NCBI GenBank assembly: GCA_016200725.1
Contig: JACQEE010000177.1
Coordinates: 1-10,556 of the forward strand
Direction of reading: 5' to 3'
From: Chloroflexota bacterium
Lineage (GTDB): Bacteria > Chloroflexota > Dehalococcoidia > SHYB01
Length of the DNA stretch: 10,556 nucleotides
Shown: positions 5,081 through 10,556 of the stretch, one piece after another
How the letters are laid out: each line of letters begins with the position of its first letter
How positions within the stretch are numbered: the first letter of the stretch is position 1
Position numbers and translations under genes: made by a program
The notes under the pieces: generated by a model
Databases searched by the model: none
Told to the model about the DNA's origin: nothing
Seen by the model: the letters and a program-made list of their open reading frames with translations, nothing else

Positions 5081-6762
5081 TAGACTCTCCTCTCGGGCGG
5101 CCACTTGGTGATCGTGACCGGGAGATAGTCGATCAGCGGCCCCTCGGGGGAATTGAACACCAGGGTGTGCTTGAGCCATTCCTTGTCGTTACGGTCGGGG
5201 AAGTCAGTGCGCGCGTGGGCGCCGCGGCTCTCTTTGCGCGCGATGGCGCCGACGGCGGTCACTTCGGCCAAGTCGAGCATGTTCTCCAACTCGAGGGTGG
5301 AGAACAGATTCCAGTTGAAGACCTTCTTCTTGTCGGTGACGTTGACCTGCTGGAACTGTTGCTTGAGGCGGCGGATGGCGGCGAGCGTGTCCTTCATGCC
5401 CTGCTCGGTGCGGAAAACACTGATGTTCTTGTCCATGCTCACGCCCATTTCGAGGCGAAGTTTGGCCGCTGTGAAGCCAGGGTAGGGTTTATCCATGAGC
5501 ATCTGGAACTTGCGCTTCTGCTCGCCGACGTAGCGATCTTCGTTGACAGCAGCGTGCTTCTTGCCGCTAGCGTACTCGGCGGCGGCGCGGCCAGAGCGGC
5601 GTCCGAAAACGACAGTCTCGAGGAGGGAATTCGCGCCCAAGCGGTTCCCGCCGTGGATGCTGACGTTGGCGCACTCGCCGGCGGCGTAAAGGCCGGGGAT
5701 GCGCGTCGCACCGAAGGAATCGGTCTTGATGCCGCCCATGATGTAGTGCATGCCCGGGCGGATGGGCACCGGCGCCTTGACGATGTCGACGTTGGCGAAC
5801 TCAAGGGCGAGTTCGCGAATCTGGCCCAACTTGCCGAGGATGACTTTCTCGCCGAGATGGCGGCAATCGAGCAGGACGCAGCCATCGATGCCGCGGCCAG
5901 CCTGAATTTCCAAGGCCTCGGAGCGGGAGACGACATCGCGGGAGGCGAGTTCGAGTTTGTTCGGCGCGTACTTCTTCATGAAGCGGTCGCCGTCTTTGTT
6001 GACGAGGTAGGCGCCTTCGCCACGAGCGCCCTCGGTGAGGAGCGCGCCATTGCCTTTGAGCGTCGTGGGATGGTACTGGACCATCTCCATGTCCATGAGG
6101 GGCGCGCCGATGCGGTAGGCGAGGGCCTGGCCATCGCCGGTGCAGATCATGCCGTTGGTGCTGGGCTCGTAGACGCGGCCGATGCCGCCGGTCGCGAGGA
6201 TGACGGCCTTGGCGCGGATGACAGCGACATCGCCTTGGAGGATGTCCATGGCGACGACGCCGCAGCAGCGGCCATCTTCCTTGATGAGGCCGAGGACGAA
6301 CCACTCTTCGTAGACGCGCATGGCGGACTTCATCAGTTGCTCGTACATCACGTGGAGGACGGCCTGTCCGGTGATGTCGCCGACAAAGAAGGTGCGCTGC
6401 TTGGAGGCGCCTCCGAAGGCGCGGGTTGCCAAGCGGCCGAACTCATCGCGGGCAAAGATGACGCCCATGTGCTCGAGTTCGATGATGTCGCGCGGGGCGT
6501 CCTTGGCCATGATTTCGATGGCGTCTTGGTCGCCGAGCCAATCGGAGCCCTTCACGGTGTCGTAGGCGTGAAGTTCCCAGGTATCGTCGCTGCCTTCGCC
6601 ACCCATAGCGGCGTTGATGCCGCCTTGCGCGGCGTTGGAATGGCTGCGGACGGGATGGACTTTGGTGATAACTGCGACGTCGGCGCCGGCTCGATTCGCT
6701 TCGATGGCGGCACGCATGCCGGCCAGGCCAGCGCCAACCACTAACACGTCATGTTCGTACAT
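5077..6762 (-). CDS. sdhA: Succinate dehydrogenase/fumarate reductase flavoprotein subunit
   Basis: Interconverts succinate and fumarate on a covalently bound FAD in the cytoplasm. It has 561 residues. The FAD Rossmann motif VVGAGLAGMRAA is at 8-19. RSHSNAAQGGINAAMG contains His41, the expected covalent FAD ligand. Substrate-site residues are visible as H231 (QYHPTTL), T243-E244 (LLTEGARGEG), the catalytic Arg275 (ASRDVV), H339 (GMHYIMGG) and R374 (NRLGANSL). RGAHARTDFP (513-522) marks the C-terminal domain. The protein begins directly with the FAD fold and has no Tat signal, so the active site faces the cytoplasm, unlike exported MfrA. GGAG lies 8 bases before the ATG. It is the first gene of sdhABE and overlaps sdhB by 4 bases. 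Sequence alone does not tell the physiological direction. Confidence 0.97.
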   Translation of the reverse strand: MYEHDVLVVGAGLAGMRAAIEANRAGADVAVITKVHPVRSHSNAAQGGINAAMGGEGSDDTWELHAYDTVKGSDWLGDQDAIEIMAKDAPRDIIELEHMGVIFARDEFGRLATRAFGGASKQRTFFVGDITGQAVLHVMYEQLMKSAMRVYEEWFVLGLIKEDGRCCGVVAMDILQGDVAVIRAKAVILATGGIGRVYEPSTNGMICTGDGQALAYRIGAPLMDMEMVQYHPTTLKGNGALLTEGARGEGAYLVNKDGDRFMKKYAPNKLELASRDVVSRSEALEIQAGRGIDGCVLLDCRHLGEKVILGKLGQIRELALEFANVDIVKAPVPIRPGMHYIMGGIKTDSFGATRIPGLYAAGECANVSIHGGNRLGANSLLETVVFGRRSGRAAAEYASGKKHAAVNEDRYVGEQKRKFQMLMDKPYPGFTAAKLRLEMGVSMDKNISVFRTEQGMKDTLAAIRRLKQQFQQVNVTDKKKVFNWNLFSTLELENMLDLAEVTAVGAIARKESRGAHARTDFPDRNDKEWLKHTLVFNSPEGPLIDYLPVTITKWPPERRVY

Positions 6763-6795
6763 CTGGGGCGCTCCGAGGGGGCCAGAAGTGCGTGA

Positions 6796-6824
6796 AGTTT
6801 ATCACATGCGACTGGGGTTTACAA
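6796..6824 (-). promoter_or_regulatory. Likely promoter of the sdhABE operon
   Basis: On the minus strand TTGTAA (6819-6824) is 17 bases from TAAACT (6796-6801), which is preceded by TG in the extended -10 position. Each box matches 4 of 6 consensus bases. The site lies in the 116-base gap between the PAP2 gene and sdhA, about 34 bases before the ATG. Confidence 0.55.
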
Positions 6825-6878
6825 CGAAACGACGGGTATGCGGATCGATCGGCCACTCGAGCAGGACGAGGCCGAGGG

Positions 6879-7682
6879 TCACGTGGCTGGGGCGTCGGGC
6901 TGCCGCGCCGAGCGGCGGAGCATGAAGGCGGCAAAGCGGGCTCGCCGCTCCTTGCGCCAGACCTGCTCATGGATGAGGTAGACGAAGAGCATGAGGACCG
7001 CGCCGGCAAGAGCGTCGATGACGTAGTGGTTGCCGGTGATGACGATAGTGAAGAACATGACCGTGGGGTAGAGAATGCCGATGACCTTGAGCCACCACTT
7101 GCCCATGCTCCAGAACATGAATCCGTAGACGACCGTCCAGGCGAAGTGGAGGCTTGGCATAGCGGCAACGTCGTTGTAGAAGCCCGCGGCCTGTTCGCTG
7201 CCGTACCATTTCGGGCCGAAAAGGCCAATCATGTCCTGGAGGCCGCTGCTCGTCATCATGCGCGGCGGCGCGAGCGGGAAGAGTTCGAAGATGACCAGGG
7301 CGATGACGAAGCTGCTCAGTATCAACTTTCGATAGTAGTAATAGCGCTTGCGGTCGAAGATGTACATGACGAAGCCAACGGTGAGAATGACCGGCCAATA
7401 CGTGGCGATGTAGAGGTAGTTGAAGGCGCGGACGAAGCCTGCCCCGGCCTGGAGCGACCAGCGCTGAAGGTGGGGCTCCCAGAAGATATCGAGGGCTTTC
7501 TCGAACTTGATGACGGAGATCGCGTGGGTGACGCTGGTATCGCCAGCGGTCGCGTGGATGATGAGGCGGCCCACCATGTACACAAGGTAGGCGCCAAGCA
7601 GGATAGCGACCTCCCGCACATGCGGAAAGAGCGCTTCCTTAGAGCCAAACCGCTTCAGGACCTCGTTTCGGGCGTTCATCAT
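6879..7682 (-). CDS. PAP2/Aur1-like integral membrane phosphatase or phosphotransferase
   Basis: A 267-residue polytopic membrane protein of the PAP2 superfamily, close to the inositolphosphotransferase Aur1/Ipt1-like branch. Visible motifs are PLAPPR (136-141), MPSLHFAW (175-182) with catalytic-type His179, and GNHYVIDALAG (217-227) with nucleophile-type His219 and Asp223. About six hydrophobic segments are apparent (near 23-43, 86-108, 119-137, 180-195, 199-216, 222-238). The C-terminus is basic and probably cytoplasmic. Members dephosphorylate lipid phosphates or transfer phospho-head groups such as phosphoinositol; the substrate here cannot be read. Adjacent ATGs at 7682 and 7679 are both possible and no strong Shine-Dalgarno is seen. 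It lies 113 bases downstream of the NUDIX gene and may be in the same transcript. Confidence 0.85.
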   Translation of the reverse strand: MMNARNEVLKRFGSKEALFPHVREVAILLGAYLVYMVGRLIIHATAGDTSVTHAISVIKFEKALDIFWEPHLQRWSLQAGAGFVRAFNYLYIATYWPVILTVGFVMYIFDRKRYYYYRKLILSSFVIALVIFELFPLAPPRMMTSSGLQDMIGLFGPKWYGSEQAAGFYNDVAAMPSLHFAWTVVYGFMFWSMGKWWLKVIGILYPTVMFFTIVITGNHYVIDALAGAVLMLFVYLIHEQVWRKERRARFAAFMLRRSARQPDAPAT

Positions 7683-7795
7683 CGCTGAGTACTGTTCACG
7701 CTCGTAAGGTGACGCCGTCTATTTTCGGTGAAGGCTGGACACTTGGCAAGGGTATCCGGCACAGGCCGGCGGGGCTCCTATCGAACCGGTGAACG

Positions 7796-8332
7796 TCAGG
7801 GCTTCTGGAGCCAGAGGTCCAACAGGGTCAGGCCAGCAAGCGTCTTCGCGTCGCGAACCTTGCCCTCACGCGCGAGGGCTTTCACTTTGGCGATTGGCAT
7901 AGCGACCACTTCGATCTCCTCGTCGTCGTCACCGGGGCGCCGCTGTGGACGCAGATCGCGGGCGATGAAGAAGTGGAGAAACTCGGTACAGAAGCCGGGG
8001 GCGCTGAAGAAGCCACCGATGCGCTCGAGGCGGCCGGCGGCGCAGCCAATCTCTTCCTGGAGTTCACGCTGGGCTGTGGCCTCGACCGGCTCATCATGGT
8101 CGAGGGTGCCCGCGGGCAATTCGAGGAGCCAATCGCCGGCAGCGTGGCGGTACTGGCGGACGAGCACGAGGCGACCCTGAGCGTCGATGGGGGCAACGAC
8201 GATCGCGCCAGGGTGTTCGACCACCTCGCGCTTGACGGTCTTGCCATTGCCGACGTCGACGGTGTCGACACGCAATTTCAGGATGCGGCCCTGGAAGATC
8301 TGCTCGGACTTAGCGATGCGGTAGGGAGACAC
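7796..8332 (-). CDS. NUDIX hydrolase, ADP-ribose pyrophosphatase-like
   Basis: Predicted soluble hydrolase of 178 residues that splits nucleoside diphosphate-X compounds, most likely ADP-ribose to AMP and ribose 5-phosphate. Residues 74-96 hold a perfect Nudix box (G-x5-E-x7-REL-x-EE-x-G), ending in RELQEEIG. LVRQYRHAAGDWLLELPAG just before it and GGFFSAPGF after it are typical of the ADP-ribose pyrophosphatase group. The reading frame is open to 8398, inside nadK, but GTG 8332 is chosen because GGAGGAG lies 5 bases upstream and the protein then starts near the conserved domain. It is 52 bases downstream of nadK, so the pair is likely co-transcribed and linked through nicotinamide nucleotide turnover. 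The substrate is inferred from family resemblance. Confidence 0.9.
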   Translation of the reverse strand: MSPYRIAKSEQIFQGRILKLRVDTVDVGNGKTVKREVVEHPGAIVVAPIDAQGRLVLVRQYRHAAGDWLLELPAGTLDHDEPVEATAQRELQEEIGCAAGRLERIGGFFSAPGFCTEFLHFFIARDLRPQRRPGDDDEEIEVVAMPIAKVKALAREGKVRDAKTLAGLTLLDLWLQKP

Positions 8333-8337
8333 AGATG

Positions 8338-8344
8338 CTCCTCC
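8338..8344 (-). promoter_or_regulatory. Strong Shine-Dalgarno site of the NUDIX gene
   Basis: GGAGGAG on the minus strand, 5 bases before GTG 8332. It decides the start over the upstream GTG at 8398, which has no such site and would overlap nadK by 14 bases. Confidence 0.75.
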
Positions 8345-8384
8345 AACGACTGTTCGGCTCGAGAGGCTGCCGATAGGCGCCGCG

Positions 8385-9233
8385 CTACTTCGCGCCACCC
8401 ATCGAGAGGCGCCGGGTCAGCGTGGCGTAGAAGTAGGTGTGCGGCTGGACGCGGAAAAAGCGGGCCACGCGAGCGCTGCGCTTCGCGCGGACGAGTTCGC
8501 GGGGACGCAGCGGGTAGTCGACCTGGCCATCGAGGCTGGCGACCACGTCGCTCTGCTCGCCGACGACCAGTTCGACGACGGCGTCCGGGTGCAGGACGAT
8601 GGGATTGCGCAGCGAGAGGTGCGGCGAGACGGGCAGTAGAAGCAGGCCCTTGTTCTCAGGATGCAGCACCGGACCGCCAGCTGCGAGCGCGTAGGCCGTG
8701 CTGCCCGTGGCGGTCGCGACGATGACGCCGTCGGCTTTGTAACTCGTGAGCGTTACGCGATCGATGCGCGCTTCGATGTCGAGCATGCGGCCTGCGGTGC
8801 GGCGGCCGACCATCACCTCGTTGAGCGACCAGGAGTGCTCGCCCAGAGGGCTGGCGCGGCCATCGCGGACGACTTCGACGTCGAGAAGGGAGCGCTCTTC
8901 GATCCAGCCTTCGGTGTCGAGATAGCGAGGCACCAGGGTGAGGGCATCGCCGCTGGCGACTTCGGTCATGAAGCCCAGGTTGCCCATGTTGACGCCAAGG
9001 ATGGGGATGTTCCTCGGCACGGTAAGGCGGGCAGTGCGCAGGATAGTGCCGTCACCGCCGACGGTGACGAGCAGGTCGGTATCGTCCACCTGCTTGGCGT
9101 CGGGAGCGGCATGATCGACCTGCGCCAGCCATGCGTGGCGGCCCGTGGCGCGGAGGCGCTCGGCCAGCGCTCGCGCGAGTTGCTCGGCGGCGGGAACTCC
9201 GGACTTGTAGATGATGCCGATGCGCTTGAACAC
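8385..9233 (-). CDS. nadK: NAD kinase (ATP- or polyphosphate-dependent)
   Basis: Phosphorylates NAD to NADP in the cytoplasm, setting the NADP pool for biosynthesis. The 282-residue protein shows the family signatures in order: GGDGT (59-63), NMGNLGFMTE (82-91), the NE pair at 138-139, YKADG (165-169) and TGSTAYALAAGGP (176-188). Length is normal for bacterial NadK. The start is GTG 9233; an overlapping ATG at 9235 is out of frame, and no ATG upstream fits. The Shine-Dalgarno is weak. It lies 61 bases after nuoN with a promoter candidate in the gap, and the NUDIX gene follows. Confidence 0.96.
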   Translation of the reverse strand: MFKRIGIIYKSGVPAAEQLARALAERLRATGRHAWLAQVDHAAPDAKQVDDTDLLVTVGGDGTILRTARLTVPRNIPILGVNMGNLGFMTEVASGDALTLVPRYLDTEGWIEERSLLDVEVVRDGRASPLGEHSWSLNEVMVGRRTAGRMLDIEARIDRVTLTSYKADGVIVATATGSTAYALAAGGPVLHPENKGLLLLPVSPHLSLRNPIVLHPDAVVELVVGEQSDVVASLDGQVDYPLRPRELVRAKRSARVARFFRVQPHTYFYATLTRRLSMGGAK

Positions 9234-9261
9234 ATGCGTGCTCGAATGGAAGTCAAAGGCG

Positions 9262-9291
9262 AGTGTACGAGGAGCGCGGAGGCAGTGTCAA
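9262..9291 (-). promoter_or_regulatory. Candidate promoter of nadK-NUDIX
   Basis: On the minus strand a perfect -35 TTGACA (9286-9291) is 18 bases from TACACT (9262-9267, 4 of 6 matches). It starts 4 bases after the nuoN stop, and transcription would begin about 22 bases before the nadK GTG. This would uncouple nadK from the nuo operon. Confidence 0.5.
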
Positions 9292-9294
9292 AAA

Positions 9295-10556
9295 CTAACG
9301 CGCAAACGTAGCGGTGGCGCGCACCGCGAAATCGAGGAGGTACCAGGGGGCGAAGCCGAAGAAGAGGATGCCAGGAACCGTGATGAGCAGGGCAGTAGAC
9401 GCGGAGAAGGACGAGGGGATGCGTTCTTCGCTGGGAGCAGGGCTCATGTACATGACCTTGATGATGCGGAGGTAGTAGTAAGCGGAAATCGCGCCGTTGA
9501 TCGCGCCAGCGACGGCGAGCCAGACGAGGTCGGCTTTGATGGCGGCGTTGAAGAGGTAGAGTTTCGCCCAGAAGCCGACGGTCGGGGGGAGGCCAGTGAG
9601 CGAGGCGAGCGCAATCGCAAGAATAGCAGCCATCCAGGGCGAACGGCGGCCAAGGCCAGCGAGGTCATCGATCTCTTCCTTGCCTATGCGGTTGGCAATG
9701 GCGTTGACAACGAAGAAAGCGGCGAGGTTCGTGAAGGCGTAGCCGCCGAGGTAGAAGAGGACGCTCTGCGGGCCGACGTTGTCGCCGCCGGGGACACGGG
9801 TCGCCACGGCGGCGAGGCCAATCATGATGTAGCCAGCATGGGCGATGGCGCTGTAGGCGAGGAGGCGCTTGAGGTTGCTCTGGAACATGGCAACGAGGTT
9901 GCCGAGGCTCATCGAGATGATGGCGAGGATGGCGAAGAGCATGCTCCAATCGAGGCTGATGTCGTTGAAGGCGGTGTAGAAGACGCGCAGGACGACGGCG
10001 AAGCCGGCGGCCTTGCTGGCGACGGCGAGGAAGGCGGTCACCGGCGTGGGCGCGCCCTGGTAGACGTCCGGCACCCACATCTGGAAGGGGAAGGACGATA
10101 TCTTGAAGCCGAAGCCGGCGATGATGAAGACGACGCCGAGGAGGAGCGCTGGATTGCGGGAGAGGCTCGTCACGGGCAACTGGCGGCCAATCTCGCCAAG
10201 TTCGGTGCTGCCGGTGACACCGAGGACGAGCGCCATGCCGTAGAGCATGACCGCGGAACTGACCGCGGAGAGGATGAGGTACTTAATGGCCGACTCGGTG
10301 GAGCGACCATCCTTGAAGAAGGCGACGAGGGCAATCGCAGAGAGGGTGCTCAGTTCGAGCGAGAGGTAGATGGTGATCAACTCGCGCGTGGAGGCGAGGA
10401 GCATGAGGCCGGAGGTCGAGAAGAGGATGAGGCCGTAGTATTCGCCGACGAAGCCACGGAAGCGCGAGACGGTGTCCTGCGAGGCGATGATCACGGCGGC
10501 GGCGACGGCGATGAAGAGGTACTGGAAGAAAAGCGCGAAATTATCGACAGAGAGGA
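9295..10556 (-). CDS. nuoN: NADH-quinone oxidoreductase subunit N (5' end cut by window)
   Basis: Antiporter-like membrane subunit of respiratory complex I that moves protons across the cytoplasmic membrane. 419 residues are visible; the frame stays open to the window edge, so the N-terminus is missing (about 65 residues judging by the family). Proton-path residues are present in the order known for NuoN: Glu67 (SLEL), Lys151 (GFGFKISSFPF), Lys181 (ASKAAG) and Lys331 (FWAKLYLF). The Glu-Lys spacing of 84 and Lys-Lys spacing of 30 equal those of E. coli E133/K217/K247. VPDVYQGAPTPVTAF and YSAIAHAGY are classic signatures. Many hydrophobic helices cover the rest. NuoN is usually last in the nuo operon, which fits the gap after its stop. 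Confidence 0.96.
   Translation of the reverse strand, partial: LSVDNFALFFQYLFIAVAAAVIIASQDTVSRFRGFVGEYYGLILFSTSGLMLLASTRELITIYLSLELSTLSAIALVAFFKDGRSTESAIKYLILSAVSSAVMLYGMALVLGVTGSTELGEIGRQLPVTSLSRNPALLLGVVFIIAGFGFKISSFPFQMWVPDVYQGAPTPVTAFLAVASKAAGFAVVLRVFYTAFNDISLDWSMLFAILAIISMSLGNLVAMFQSNLKRLLAYSAIAHAGYIMIGLAAVATRVPGGDNVGPQSVLFYLGGYAFTNLAAFFVVNAIANRIGKEEIDDLAGLGRRSPWMAAILAIALASLTGLPPTVGFWAKLYLFNAAIKADLVWLAVAGAINGAISAYYYLRIIKVMYMSPAPSEERIPSSFSASTALLITVPGILFFGFAPWYLLDFAVRATATFAR

Noticed and set aside
4346..5083. Plus-strand open frame opposite sdhB
   Set aside because: Antisense shadow of a gene with clear iron-sulfur motifs; no start signal.
5167..6744. 525-codon open frame on the plus strand opposite sdhA
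   Set aside because: sdhA is unmistakable with conserved motifs throughout. The antisense frame has low-complexity Ala/Asp/Gly/Val-rich translation with no recognisable domain, typical of high-GC antisense frames.
6792..7688. 298-codon plus-strand open frame opposite the PAP2 gene
   Set aside because: Its Asp/Glu/Val/Ala-rich translation mirrors hydrophobic codons of the membrane protein on the other strand; no domain.
7756..7769. Hairpin CCGGC-ACAG-GCCGG downstream of the NUDIX gene as a terminator
   Set aside because: The stem is only 5 bp with no T-run, within chance for GC-rich DNA.
8333..8398. Longer NUDIX start at GTG 8398
   Set aside because: It overlaps nadK, lacks a Shine-Dalgarno and adds a non-conserved tail; GTG 8332 has GGAGGAG at ideal spacing.

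Overview
The window reads as a high-GC bacterial chromosome segment of housekeeping genes. Both end genes are cut by the window edge. Apart from one lipoprotein gene, every protein gene and both tRNAs lie on the minus strand. No rRNA, 16S fragment or lineage-specific marker is present. The gene content and the palindromic repeats at gene ends resemble what I know of Chloroflexota (Dehalococcoidia-like) genomes, but that placement is a weak inference. I see no phage, transposase, integrase or CRISPR.

Layout. (1) 1-574: the N-terminal third of DNA topoisomerase I (topA), with dprA upstream of it at 722-1861. This dprA-topA order is common in bacteria. (2) 1975-2170: two tandem tRNA-Ser genes, anticodons GGA and CGA, both with an encoded CCA. 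(3) 2292-2997: an isolated plus-strand transcription unit. It has a near-consensus promoter, a strong Shine-Dalgarno site, a collagen-like lipoprotein gene (2400-2939) and a strong, probably bidirectional, terminator. (4) 3046-3256: a cluster of nested and tandem palindromic repeats. (5) 3248-6762: a three-gene operon, transcribed sdhA-sdhB-sdhE, with its own promoter at 6796-6824. It encodes a succinate dehydrogenase/fumarate reductase of the non-classical CCG-domain type (type E). (6) 6879-7682: a PAP2/Aur1-like membrane phosphatase or phosphotransferase. (7) 7796-9233: a NUDIX ADP-ribose pyrophosphatase-like gene and NAD kinase, with a promoter candidate at 9262-9291. (8) 9295-10556: most of nuoN, the proton-pumping NuoN subunit of complex I.

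How the genes relate. Complex I (nuoN) and the succinate/fumarate oxidoreductase both exchange electrons with the quinone pool, and nadK plus the NUDIX enzyme act on nicotinamide nucleotides, so the right half leans toward respiration and redox cofactors. The Sdh/Frd complex stands out. SdhB has an extra cysteine that predicts a [4Fe-4S] third cluster, and a heterodisulfide-reductase-B-like subunit replaces the heme/quinone membrane anchors. The left half is DNA topology/uptake and translation.

Palindromic repeats lie at the 3' ends of dprA and sdhE and supply their last codons and stops. A further repeat abuts the dprA start. I did not find a clearly new biological system. The observations most worth following are the CCG-type succinate dehydrogenase, the self-contained collagen-like lipoprotein unit, and the repeats that form gene ends.
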